A DNA stretch of 64,000 nucleotides from Parvularcula sp038749595 (GTDB lineage: Bacteria > Pseudomonadota > Alphaproteobacteria > Caulobacterales > Parvularculaceae), in NCBI GenBank assembly GCA_038749595.1, contig JBCDHW010000006.1:62001-126000 (forward strand). Reading direction: 5' to 3'. The notes below the pieces were generated by a model. That model ran no database searches, had not been told where the DNA came from, and saw only the letters and a program-made list of their open reading frames with translations. Numbering within the stretch: the stretch's first letter is position 1; each line of letters starts with the position of its first letter. The position numbers and the translations under genes are program-made. Of this stretch, positions 7,615 to 16,113 are shown piece after piece.

Positions 7615-10080
7615 CTAGTAACGCAGCCGTAGCTCCAAACCGTATTGAGCACCGCGACGCAGCGAACCAAAAAACGCACGCGGAGCACTGCCAGACGCAC
7701 CCTCGGGCGTCGTATCGAGGTCCGCGAAGAAGTACGGCGACTGTAGCCAGCGGGTCGCCGCGACCAGCGAGTCTTCGTTGTTCAAGTTTTGACCGTAGGC
7801 ACTAAAGGTCCAATTCTCATGGTCAAAACCAATCCGTCCACCGAAGACCAATGCTTCGCCTGTCTTCGCGCGGTTATGCACCTGGACAAATTTTGAGCTC
7901 TCGTATGTGACATCAGCCGTTGCAAAGAACGAAGAACCGAACGGCCCCGTGTTGACCGAGTCGAAGCGAACAAACCCGCTCGCTTGGTGCTCAGATGTCA
8001 ACGGGAACTGACGTCCCGCGATCGAACAGCTTGCCGGTCCAGATCCTGGGAAATCAGCAGTAAAGTCCGTACCCGTCTGATTCGCAGGATCGGTGAGAAG
8101 GCCCCCGCCGGACGTCAGGATCCATTCATCCGCATCACAGCCCTCAGTAAACTCGGTATCTGTCCAAGCGTAGTTGGCACCAACGGTCCAGAAGTCATTC
8201 AGCGCACCGTTGAGGTCCAATTCAACACCGAAAATCTCGCCAGAGCCCTGGTTCGTCGCAACCGAATTAAGCGCACCCGACGGCGACGAAATTGCTTCCG
8301 TCAACTGAACATCCGTTGCATCAATGAAGAACGCCGCCGCGGTAAACACAAAGCGATTGTCAGCCAACGGTGTTTTGAGGCCGATCTCGAAGTTTTGCGA
8401 CTCTTCCTGCTCATAAGTCGGCTTGCCTACTGACGCTCCAACCGCGCCGTTGAGACCGCCCGGTTTCACACCCTTGGCATAGATGCCGTATATCGTCCCC
8501 CCGTTTGCAAGGCCGTAATCGACGGTCACGCGCGGCGTGAACGCTGTGAACGTTGCCTCCGGATCGGGCGAAGTGCTGTCGGTTTTGGTTTCCTCCATAT
8601 ACCGACCTTCGACGGTCACCCGAAGGTTATCCGATGCGTCGAATTCGACCTGGCCGTAGACTGCAGTATTTTCAATCGTCCGTGTACCGAGTTCCGTATC
8701 AGAGCCGTCGCGATCTTGGAACGTGATGTCTCCATCGACAATCTCTTGGTCATAATAATAAAGGCCAGCAAGCCAGCGAACAGGTTGATTTTGCGGCGAA
8801 TTAAGCGTGACCTCCGCACTCCAATCATCGATGTCGTCGCGATTGGTGTTTGCGAAAAACGGCTCGTTTGTAGGCCCAGCGATGAACCAGTTGACGGGTG
8901 AGTGGTCACTGTCGAAGCCGGTCTTCTCGACTTCGGTGCGATAACCGCCGAGGACACGGAGTGCGTGGCCGGACTGCATCTCGTATTCGCTGTTGAAATT
9001 GATGATCAGCTGATCACGCTCCAATCCGTCGAATGCGGTCCCGTCAGCGAGATTGTAGATCGGCTGGATAAAGCTGGTATTCGGGAGCGCACCGGGGATT
9101 TGGTTGGGCACTCCGTCCGCATCAGGAGCAGTGTTCAGTGCGACCTGTCCCGGTTGAATCGTACCGCAGAAATACTGGTTCGTATTTGTGTACGCAGGCG
9201 TGGGGAACGGTAGGCCGTTCGTACCCGGAATGAAGAAGTGGGTTGAGAGAGAACGATACCCAGGTGCGCAATTATTATTCGACGCGTCCTGGAGGAACAG
9301 CGGCAAAGGCCCATCGTTATCAATATTATAATTGATCCGTAGACGGGCACTAAAGGCACTGTCTGCGTCATAATCGAACACGGCTGAGAGGTTGGTCGAT
9401 GATTCGTCGCCGACAAGCGTATCGGTCACGGCATTTCGGAACTCACCGCCATATTCGTAGCGGCGAACGGAGAATCGCCCACTTAAAGCGTCCGTGATCG
9501 GAACAGCGAGGGACGCGGAAACCTCGCGGGTCTCATTGTTGCCGTACCGGATCCGGGCATCAGCTTCGACCGCATCGACGCCGCCTTTGGTGATGTAGTT
9601 GATCGCACCCGAGTAGGTATTTCGTCCGTAGAGGGCGGATTGTGGGCCTTTCACCACCTCGATCCGCTCGATCTCATTTGGATTGATGTTCTGGATCGAG
9701 CCAGCGTAGTAGACGCCGTCGACGAAGTAGGCGGCGCCCGCCTCAACGCCGAACTGAACGCCGGCGAGGACGTTGCTCTGGCCACGGATGACCGGGCGCT
9801 CGGTCGAACGTCCGAACGCTTTCGAGAACGACAGGCCAGGTGTGAACCGCGCGACATCGTCGATGCTTTCAAGCTGGCGATCGGCAATCGAGTTGGAGTC
9901 GAAAACGCTGACCGCGATGGGCGCTTCGAGCAGGGTCTCTGTCTTTTTACGTGCCGAAACAGTGATCACATCGCTGTCATCGTCAATCGACGCGCCGTCG
10001 TCTTGTGCCAAAGCGGAAGATGCTAAAATAGCACCAACACACAACGCACTTGTGGCGAGCAACCTACCTCTCATTCGCAT
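7615..10080 (-). CDS. TonB-dependent outer-membrane receptor
   Basis: An 821-residue receptor. The signal peptide is MRMRGRLLATSALCVGAILA, cleaved near ALAQ, followed by a TonB-box-like DVITVSARKK, a plug domain at roughly 60-170 (VIRGQ, VYYAGS, VVKGPQSALYGRNTYSGAIN) and a 22-strand-type barrel ending in LELRLRY with a terminal aromatic residue. It imports a ligand across the outer membrane using the Ton complex. A longer in-frame ATG at 10233 would enclose operator copy 3; the ATG at 10080 has a good GGGAG upstream and starts a signal peptide, so it is preferred. The setting points to an organic substrate rather than iron. Confidence 0.9.
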   Translation of the reverse strand: MRMRGRLLATSALCVGAILASSALAQDDGASIDDDSDVITVSARKKTETLLEAPIAVSVFDSNSIADRQLESIDDVARFTPGLSFSKAFGRSTERPVIRGQSNVLAGVQFGVEAGAAYFVDGVYYAGSIQNINPNEIERIEVVKGPQSALYGRNTYSGAINYITKGGVDAVEADARIRYGNNETREVSASLAVPITDALSGRFSVRRYEYGGEFRNAVTDTLVGDESSTNLSAVFDYDADSAFSARLRINYNIDNDGPLPLFLQDASNNNCAPGYRSLSTHFFIPGTNGLPFPTPAYTNTNQYFCGTIQPGQVALNTAPDADGVPNQIPGALPNTSFIQPIYNLADGTAFDGLERDQLIINFNSEYEMQSGHALRVLGGYRTEVEKTGFDSDHSPVNWFIAGPTNEPFFANTNRDDIDDWSAEVTLNSPQNQPVRWLAGLYYYDQEIVDGDITFQDRDGSDTELGTRTIENTAVYGQVEFDASDNLRVTVEGRYMEETKTDSTSPDPEATFTAFTPRVTVDYGLANGGTIYGIYAKGVKPGGLNGAVGASVGKPTYEQEESQNFEIGLKTPLADNRFVFTAAAFFIDATDVQLTEAISSPSGALNSVATNQGSGEIFGVELDLNGALNDFWTVGANYAWTDTEFTEGCDADEWILTSGGGLLTDPANQTGTDFTADFPGSGPASCSIAGRQFPLTSEHQASGFVRFDSVNTGPFGSSFFATADVTYESSKFVQVHNRAKTGEALVFGGRIGFDHENWTFSAYGQNLNNEDSLVAATRWLQSPYFFADLDTTPEGASGSAPRAFFGSLRRGAQYGLELRLRY

Positions 10081-10119
10081 TTTCGTTCTCCCTGCCCTTT
10101 TTTCTGTCCCTGCGGAGTC

Positions 10120-10135
10120 AATTGGTATATCTTTT
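10120..10135. promoter_or_regulatory. Operator copy 3 of the six-site regulon
   Basis: AATTGGTATATCTTTT differs from the perfect copy mainly in the left arm. It lies between the TonB receptor (start 10080) and the divergent lipocalin-like gene (start 10203). Confidence 0.6.
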
Positions 10136-10202
10136 AGCCTCTGGCGGGGATTGGCCGTTGGCAAGGACAAAGGCCGGTTGAGATCACTTTTGCGTAAGGA
10201 CT

Positions 10203-10745
10203 GTGGCAAAAAAGCACATGTTTGGTCATTCAAAAAAAGTTGCCGAGGCGACGACCTCGAACGAACTCAAGAAAATTTTGCCGCTCCTCGCGCGCCACGA
10301 AGGCGTCTGGGAGGGCACCTACCGGCACTATAATCTCGATGGTGTACTGACCGATGCGCATGCATCGCGCTTAATTTGTCGGTTCCCGGAGGATGGTCAC
10401 CCGTACCACCAAACCAACCACTACCGTTGGGATGACGGCAAACGCGAAGTCCGCGACTTTCCCGCAACGGTGAAAGACGGACGGCTGTTTTGGGATAATG
10501 AGTTCATCAATGGATGGGCGTGCGATGTCGCGCTGGACGACTTCAATCGAACCACGATGCTGAACTGGACGAGGACCGGTGAGCCCGACCTCTACCTGTA
10601 TGAAATGATCCAACTGTCCGATGACGGACAAGCCCGCGCCCGCGTTTGGCAATGGTATAAAGCCGACCGTCTCTTCCAACGGACGCTTGTCGACGAACAC
10701 TTCGTCACGAAAGACTGGCGGTCCTACGAAGGAAAAGAGTTTTAG
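10203..10745 (+). CDS. Lipocalin-like conserved protein (DUF3598-like)
   Basis: A 180-residue soluble protein without signal peptide. The segment LARHEGVWEGTYRHYNLDG followed by alternating strands (HPYHQTNHYRW, DGRLFWDNEF) looks like the small beta-barrel fold of DUF3598/lipocalin-like proteins, which bind small hydrophobic ligands. No catalytic residues can be assigned. It is divergent from the TonB receptor and shares operator copy 3, so a role in handling the imported compound is a fair inference. A strong terminator follows. Confidence 0.7.
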   Translation: MAKKHMFGHSKKVAEATTSNELKKILPLLARHEGVWEGTYRHYNLDGVLTDAHASRLICRFPEDGHPYHQTNHYRWDDGKREVRDFPATVKDGRLFWDNEFINGWACDVALDDFNRTTMLNWTRTGEPDLYLYEMIQLSDDGQARARVWQWYKADRLFQRTLVDEHFVTKDWRSYEGKEF

Positions 10746-10772
10746 TCCTCGGGCAGGGCAACCTGAGACGCG

Positions 10773-10804
10773 AAAGGCCGGGCAAATGCCCGGCCTTTCT
10801 TTTT
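10773..10804 (+). terminator. Rho-independent terminator
   Basis: An 11-base perfect stem, AAAGGCCGGGC at 10773-10783 with its complement at 10788-10798, a 4-base loop and then CTTTTT. It ends the lipocalin-like transcript and lies just before the convergent DUF1838 gene. Confidence 0.9.
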
Positions 10805-10821
10805 AATCAGTGCAAAGCTTA

Positions 10822-11712
10822 TCAGCGGCGAGGCAGATCGATTTCGCCGTCGCGCACGCCCTTATAATACTTCCAACTCGTCATGTTTTCGCGTGGATCG
10901 CCCGGCGGTGGAGGGCTGTTATACTCCGGATAATTATCACGAATTTCGCGCTTCATTGTATCCGAGAGTTCGTCGAAACTGCCGAGCTTGCGGCCCGCCG
11001 TGTGCATATACATCGCGCCTTCGCGCCCGTTCATTTTCATCCACGGCAACCAATCGGCAAGGCGTGACCACCCGACCGTCACGCGGGCCGTCGTTGTATC
11101 GTCTGCCAACAGATCATCCGTACGGCCAAAAAAATTGAACATTTCGGTAGCGTGGTAGGTTCCGCCAATTTCGGACTCATATTCACTGGCAAGCGGGTTC
11201 TTATACCAAAGCGGGAAAGTCGAGCGGTACCACCACGTGCCATCGGCGCCGATTTCTCCGGCCCACTGAACACGCTTACCGTCGCGGCCCTTCTCGTACA
11301 TCTTCCAATTCACCGGATCATTGGCGACCTGGAGAACCTCAACTTCTTCGCCCGTCCACGGATTTTCCCAGGTGCGCAGCACTTCGCCCGTCTTAAGGTC
11401 TTTATAAAGAAGGATTTCGCGGGAGACGAGGTGGAAACCGTCACCGGACCGACGATCGCGCACGCTGGAGCAGGCGCGGATGTTCATGCCCTCGACCAGA
11501 AACAACGGCTTATCTTTCTCGCCTTGCCGCCGGGAATAGGCGATCCCGTGCCAGGAATAGACCGCAGGCTCATTGTCAATCGTCGAGCATTGAAGCTTCC
11601 GCATGATCGTCAACGTGTCCTGGGCATCTGTCGGATCCAGCGGGTCAGCCTGAGCAAGGCCCAAGCTCGCTGCCGCAGCCGAAACCGCACCAAGCAGGAA
11701 TGCGCGCATCAT
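10822..11712 (-). CDS. Secreted DUF1838-family protein
   Basis: A 296-residue protein with a signal peptide (MMRAFLLGAVSAAAASLGLA). The mature part has the DUF1838 pattern: an early KLQCSTIDNEPAVYSWHGIAY, SREILLYKDLKTGEVLRTW, and a W-rich C-terminal half ending in TSWKYYKGVRDGEIDLP. DUF1838 has no known activity but is often found in hydrocarbon or terpenoid catabolism neighbourhoods. The start at 11712 has GGGAGGG well spaced upstream; longer in-frame starts would swallow operator copy 4. A second ATG at 11709 is equally possible. Confidence 0.85.
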   Translation of the reverse strand: MMRAFLLGAVSAAAASLGLAQADPLDPTDAQDTLTIMRKLQCSTIDNEPAVYSWHGIAYSRRQGEKDKPLFLVEGMNIRACSSVRDRRSGDGFHLVSREILLYKDLKTGEVLRTWENPWTGEEVEVLQVANDPVNWKMYEKGRDGKRVQWAGEIGADGTWWYRSTFPLWYKNPLASEYESEIGGTYHATEMFNFFGRTDDLLADDTTTARVTVGWSRLADWLPWMKMNGREGAMYMHTAGRKLGSFDELSDTMKREIRDNYPEYNSPPPPGDPRENMTSWKYYKGVRDGEIDLPRR

Positions 11713-11726
11713 GATATTCCCTCCCG

Positions 11727-11742
11727 AAATGATATACCTTTT
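11727..11742. promoter_or_regulatory. Operator copy 4 of the six-site regulon
   Basis: AAATGATATACCTTTT differs at two positions from the perfect palindrome. It lies 14 bases upstream of the DUF1838 start, next to its ribosome-binding site. The gene on the other side reads towards it, so this copy serves DUF1838 only. Confidence 0.6.
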
Positions 11743-11785
11743 AAAAAGTGGCATGAACTTCAGGCGCCGCCAAGCGCAAAAACAC

Positions 11786-13189
11786 TTAAGCGCTGCGCTT
11801 GGATGCGAGCAGCGGGATGAAGGCCAAAGCCCAGGGAACAGTTCGCGCGAATGCGCCGCCGGGACCTGGCGGGAGGACAAACTCGAACGCGAGCGACGCG
11901 GCGAAGCCGATAGCCAGAGATCCCGCGACGGCCCAACCGGGTGCCGTGCCGCCAAACGCGCGCATCACGACGATCGGCCCAAAACTCGCGCCAAGCGCTG
12001 TCCAAGCAAACAGCGTGCGGTCGAAAATCGTTGAGGGTAAGCCGAGCGTCAGCACAACGGCGGCGCCGCAAACGAGCAAAATTGCCAGGCGCGAGATCAA
12101 AACCTCGCTTGCGCCCCACCTTTTTCCAAGCCCCAAGTCGTGGCTGACAGCGCCGCCAGCGACCAGCAATTGGCTATCGACGGTCGACATAATTGCCGAC
12201 AAGGTCGCTGCCGCAACGACACCGGCCAGCGCTGGCGGCAACAGAGCTTCTGCAGCCGCGAAAAAAACACCCTCTGGAAGCGTACCCGCCGGGAATAGCG
12301 CGTGGGCGGATAATCCGAGGACGGCCATTCCAGCATACACCACAAGACCCCACAGGATTGCGACGCTGGCCCCTAAAACACGCGCTTTGCCATCTCGCGC
12401 CGCCATGATCCAAGCGACCAAGTGCGGTTGCCCTAGGGCTCCAAAACCTGTGGCGAACAAACCCACCACGAAACCGAACGCCGCGAAGCCAGCACGACTT
12501 CCGAAAGGATCTAGGTAAGCCTCGGGTCGGCTGTTCAGTGCCGCGTTGATCCCTTCAACGCCGCCCGCTGCAAAGAACGCCAAGGTGGGAAGGGCCACCG
12601 CCACAACGGCCATGAGAAGGCCTTGGAGCGTGTCGATCAAAGACACCGCGAGGAATCCGCCGAGGAACGTATAAAGAACAATCACGGCAGCGCCGATAAG
12701 AACGCCGTCGCGCAAACTCATGTCGAACAAACCCGTAAACGCTACACCAGCGCCCTGGAACTGCGAAGCAACGTAATAGGAGAAGCAAAACGCGATCATC
12801 AAACTGGCAAGTACACGGATGACCGCACCAGACACTTGGCCAGCGCCGTGCGCCATAAAGTCCGTCAACGTCAGATAATCATGGTCTCGGCTCAACCGCT
12901 GAAGGACCGGCCCGGCACCAAGCCAAACCGCTGCATATCCAACCAAAATGCCCGGCACCATCCACAGCGCGGATGGGCCCGCGACGAAAACGAACCCTGA
13001 ATAGCCCAACAAAACCCATGCGCTCGACGTCGACGCCGCGTAGGCGAGCCCGGCGACGAGCGGGCCCAGGCTGCGCCCCGCCAGAAGGAACGCTTCTTGC
13101 GACTGAGCACGGCGGGACGCCCAAAGGCCGATGCCGATCAGTCCTGCGCCGTATAAAATAAGGGTGAGAACTGCCCAGCTCTTCTCCAC
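11786..13189 (-). CDS. Sodium:solute symporter (SSF family)
   Basis: A 467-residue membrane protein with about 12-13 helices and SSF/PutP-type sequence, including the LLAGRSLGPLVAGLAYAASTSSAW opening (helix 1-2 region) and the Na+-site helix near ATLSAIMSTVDSQLLVAGGAV. It should take up an organic anion or amino acid with Na+. It begins with GTG at 13189, 26 bases after the HMG-CoA-lyase-like gene, and is probably cotranscribed with it from operator copy 5. With the MFS carrier it gives the region two inner-membrane importers. Confidence 0.85.
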   Translation of the reverse strand: MEKSWAVLTLILYGAGLIGIGLWASRRAQSQEAFLLAGRSLGPLVAGLAYAASTSSAWVLLGYSGFVFVAGPSALWMVPGILVGYAAVWLGAGPVLQRLSRDHDYLTLTDFMAHGAGQVSGAVIRVLASLMIAFCFSYYVASQFQGAGVAFTGLFDMSLRDGVLIGAAVIVLYTFLGGFLAVSLIDTLQGLLMAVVAVALPTLAFFAAGGVEGINAALNSRPEAYLDPFGSRAGFAAFGFVVGLFATGFGALGQPHLVAWIMAARDGKARVLGASVAILWGLVVYAGMAVLGLSAHALFPAGTLPEGVFFAAAEALLPPALAGVVAAATLSAIMSTVDSQLLVAGGAVSHDLGLGKRWGASEVLISRLAILLVCGAAVVLTLGLPSTIFDRTLFAWTALGASFGPIVVMRAFGGTAPGWAVAGSLAIGFAASLAFEFVLPPGPGGAFARTVPWALAFIPLLASKRSA

Positions 13190-13215
13190 GCCCAGGCCTT
13201 CCGTATTTAATCCGC

Positions 13216-14157
13216 CTACGCGGCTTCACTGGTTGGTTGGAAATCAAGCGGCAATCCAGCCCGCGGCGTGAACCCGTAAAGTTCCTCTTTGGGCAGCGCG
13301 GCGGCAACGATTTCGCGCGTAGCCATCAGTCGGTCAATGTCGATCCCCGTCGCGACGCCCATCGCCTCGAACATAAAGACGAGATCCTCAGACACAATAT
13401 TCCCGCTCGCGCCGGGCGCTGTTGGACAACCGCCGAGGCCGCCTAAGGAACTATCAAAGGTCGAAATGCCTTCTTCGTACGCCGCAAGCGCATTCGCTAA
13501 CCCGAGCCCGCGGGTATTGTGCAGATGGACCCCCATGACTTTGTCCGTACCCACAGCACCGCGGACTGCGCGGATCAGCTTTTTGACGGACGTGGGGTCG
13601 CCGTAGCCTGTGGTGTCGGATATTCCGACCTCATCACAACCTGCATCAACCAACCGCTCAGCACACCGCAGGATCGTGGCCTCGGGGACCACCCCTTCTA
13701 GCGTGCAGCCAAACGCGGTCGACAACGACCCTTCAAAGTGCGGCCGCTCGCCGGTAGGCAGGCTATCAAGGAACGTCGTGATCGCCCGCGCTTCCGCGAT
13801 CACTTGATCGTGAGTCCGCCGAATATTGCGCAGTGAATGAGTCTCGCTGACGGACAGGGGTAACGTGATTTTATGCGCCCCCGCCGCCACGGCCATCTGG
13901 GCGCCTTTGAGGTTGGGCACCAGAACCGCGACCTCAAGCCCGGCGATTGTCGTCGCATATTCAACGACCTCGCCAGTATCCGCCATCTGCGGCAGGAGTT
14001 TTTTGGAGACGAAGCTCCCAACTTCGATCTCCCGAACGCCGGCTTCTGCAAGGGCAGAGATCCAAGCCTTTTTTTGCGCCGTCGGCATGATGTCGGCGCA
14101 GTTTTGAAGCCCATCGCGGGGTCCGACTTCACTGATCAAAACACGTTCTGCGGCCAT
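13216..14157 (-). CDS. Hydroxymethylglutaryl-CoA-lyase-like enzyme
   Basis: A 313-residue DRE-TIM metallolyase. It has the opening VGPRDGLQN with the catalytic Arg, the metal-binding HLHNTRG (211-217), and the active-site Cys244 in GLGGCPTAPGASGN. HMG-CoA lyase cleaves 3-hydroxy-3-methylglutaryl-CoA to acetyl-CoA and acetoacetate; relatives cleave longer 3-hydroxy-3-alkylglutaryl-CoA or citramalyl-CoA. The substrate loop VSETHSLRNI differs from typical HMG-CoA lyases, so the natural substrate may differ. A good AAGGAG precedes the ATG. It could be the lyase for the acyl-CoA carboxylase route at 20-28 kb, or act with the CoA-transferase and LeuCD next to it. Confidence 0.85.
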   Translation of the reverse strand: MAAERVLISEVGPRDGLQNCADIMPTAQKKAWISALAEAGVREIEVGSFVSKKLLPQMADTGEVVEYATTIAGLEVAVLVPNLKGAQMAVAAGAHKITLPLSVSETHSLRNIRRTHDQVIAEARAITTFLDSLPTGERPHFEGSLSTAFGCTLEGVVPEATILRCAERLVDAGCDEVGISDTTGYGDPTSVKKLIRAVRGAVGTDKVMGVHLHNTRGLGLANALAAYEEGISTFDSSLGGLGGCPTAPGASGNIVSEDLVFMFEAMGVATGIDIDRLMATREIVAAALPKEELYGFTPRAGLPLDFQPTSEAA

Positions 14158-14214
14158 GACAGCGCTCCTTTTTGCATTCCGGGCGTGTGCTTCCCAGCGG
14201 ATTGCTCTATCGTC

Positions 14215-14230
14215 AAAAGATATATCAATT
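14215..14230. promoter_or_regulatory. Operator copy 5 of the six-site regulon
   Basis: AAAAGATATATCAATT keeps the left arm and centre of the perfect copy. It lies between the divergent lyase (start 14157) and CoA-transferase (start 14279). Confidence 0.65.
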
Positions 14231-14278
14231 GCGGCGAAGAGAACTCAACCCGCCCTTGGCCGCACCGAGGAGCTTCCG

Positions 14279-15496
14279 ATGGATCCCGCCACACATTTGC
14301 TAGCTGGCCTGAAAGTCGTGGAATTCACTCACATGGTCATGGGCCCCGCCGCCGGGCTCATCTTGGCTGACCTTGGCGCCGAAGTGATCAAAGTCGAACC
14401 CGTTGGCGGCGATAAAACACGGCGCCTCCGCGGCTCGGGCGCCGGTTACTTTCCGATGTACAACCGGAACAAAAAGAGCCTCGCGATCGACCTCAAATCG
14501 GAGGCAGGCAAAGAGATCGCCCTAAACCTCATTGCGAAGGCTGACGTCTTCATTGAGAACTTTCGGCCCGGAGCGTTAGACAAACTCGGCTTCGGATATG
14601 ATGCCCTATCCGCGCGCAACCCGCGTTTGATCTATTGCTCAGAAAAAGGTTTCTTAGACGGTCCGTATGCGCACCGAACTGCACTCGACGAAGTGGCGCA
14701 GATGATGGGCGGCTTGGCCTACATGACGGGCCCGCCGGGACGCCCATTGCGTGCAGGATCATCCGTGATCGATGTAACCGGCGGCATGTTCGGTGCGATC
14801 GGCATCCTCGCCGCACTCCAGGACCGGGCGCAGACCGGTAAAGGGCGCCATCTCAGCGCATCCCTCTACGAAACCTCGGTGTTTCTGGTTGGTCAGCACA
14901 TGGCGCAATATGCCGTCACCGGCTCCCCCGCCGCGCCGATGCCCGCACGCGTCTCCGCTTGGGCCGTATACGATGTGTTTGACGTGAAGGATGAGGAGAA
15001 GATCTTCATCGGCGTCGTTTCTGATGGGCAATGGCGGACCCTGTGCGAAGCGTTTGACCTCCAAGACTGGGCCGCGGACGCGAGCCTCGCGGAGAACAAT
15101 GCGCGCGTCGCCAAACGGGATATCATTTTACCGCGGTTACGGACGATCTTCGCGGGGTACACGCGCGATGCCCTGTCCGAAAAGCTTGAAAAGCTCGGGC
15201 TCCCCTTCGCACCGATTAAACGTCCGGAAGACCTTTTTGACGATCCCCACCTGCAAGCAAGCGGGGGACTGCTTGATATGGAGATCCCCGATGGCGGGGA
15301 AATCGCGCTGCCTGCGATGCCGCTCTCCATCGATCATCAACGTCCAGGACTGCACATCAATCCACCTGACATTGGTCAACACACAGAAGAAATTTTGTCC
15401 GCGCTTGGAATTGATAAAGCACGCATCTCGGAGCTCGCAGAAGAAGGCCTTATCGAAGGGCCCGCCACTGGAAAAACGACCTACGCCGCGGAATAG
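14279..15496 (+). CDS. Family III (CaiB/BaiF) CoA-transferase
   Basis: A 405-residue protein with the family III pattern: VVEFTHMVMGPAAGLILADLGAEVIKVEP at the N-terminus (residues about 13-41), the catalytic-Asp region around VFIENFRPGALDKLGFGYD, and YNRNKKSLAIDL. These enzymes move CoA from a donor thioester such as succinyl-CoA to a carboxylic acid. GAGGAG at 14267-14272 supports the ATG at 14279; the longer frame would include operator copy 5. Its 3' end overlaps the convergent leuD-like gene by 16 bases. It probably activates the acid that enters the cluster. Confidence 0.9.
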   Translation: MDPATHLLAGLKVVEFTHMVMGPAAGLILADLGAEVIKVEPVGGDKTRRLRGSGAGYFPMYNRNKKSLAIDLKSEAGKEIALNLIAKADVFIENFRPGALDKLGFGYDALSARNPRLIYCSEKGFLDGPYAHRTALDEVAQMMGGLAYMTGPPGRPLRAGSSVIDVTGGMFGAIGILAALQDRAQTGKGRHLSASLYETSVFLVGQHMAQYAVTGSPAAPMPARVSAWAVYDVFDVKDEEKIFIGVVSDGQWRTLCEAFDLQDWAADASLAENNARVAKRDIILPRLRTIFAGYTRDALSEKLEKLGLPFAPIKRPEDLFDDPHLQASGGLLDMEIPDGGEIALPAMPLSIDHQRPGLHINPPDIGQHTEEILSALGIDKARISELAEEGLIEGPATGKTTYAAE

Positions 15497-16113
15497 TCCT
15501 TATACACCCAAGGGCGCGCGACGCGATCGACCTGCTCGAATTGATCCAAGACGTCAGCCGACTTCAAGGTCAGACCAATCGGATCGAGGCCCTCAAGAAG
15601 AAGATGCTTCGGGTACGCATCAATATCGAACTCGCCCTGCCACCCAGGTTGATCAGCGCGTTCAACAGTCTGCTGCGCAAGGTCGATCGTCAGGTCAGTG
15701 GCTTGATCCCACCCAAGAGCGCGGAGATCTGAAACGCCTTTGAGCACAACAGGCAAGACCCCGTTGCGCAAGCAATTCCCGTGGAAAATCTCATTAAAGC
15801 TTTCGGCGATGATGACGCGAAACCCGAACTCAGCGAGCGCCCAGACCGCGTGCTCGCGCGATGAGCCGCAGCCGAAATTCGCACCGGCAATGAGGACACT
15901 CGCGCGCTCGAACCCGGGCCGGTTGAGAACAAATTCAGGGACAGGTTCACGACTGCCAGGAGAGCGATAGCGCCATCCCGCGAACAGTCCTTCCGCGAGG
16001 CCGGTGCGCGATACGGCTTTCATCTCACGGCTCGGAATAATTTGATCCGTATCAACATTATCGATCAACAGCGGCGCGGCGATGCCGGTGTGGCGTATCA
16101 ACGGATCAGGCAT
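15481..16113 (-). CDS. leuD: 3-isopropylmalate dehydratase small subunit type protein
   Basis: A 210-residue swivel-domain subunit of the aconitase family. It has the LeuD signature NVDTDQIIPSREM, the loop RTGLAEGLFAGWRY, NFGCGSSREHAVWAL, and a C-terminal LLLEGLDPIGLTL. With LeuC it forms a [4Fe-4S] hydro-lyase that isomerises 2- and 3-isopropylmalate. It starts within the leuC stop (TGATG overlap). There is no leuA or leuB nearby and the unit is under operator copy 6 in a catabolic cluster, so it may be a paralogue working on another 2-alkylmalate. Family assignment is firm, the substrate is not. Confidence 0.85.
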   Translation of the reverse strand: MPDPLIRHTGIAAPLLIDNVDTDQIIPSREMKAVSRTGLAEGLFAGWRYRSPGSREPVPEFVLNRPGFERASVLIAGANFGCGSSREHAVWALAEFGFRVIIAESFNEIFHGNCLRNGVLPVVLKGVSDLRALGWDQATDLTIDLAQQTVERADQPGWQGEFDIDAYPKHLLLEGLDPIGLTLKSADVLDQFEQVDRVARPWVYKDYSAA

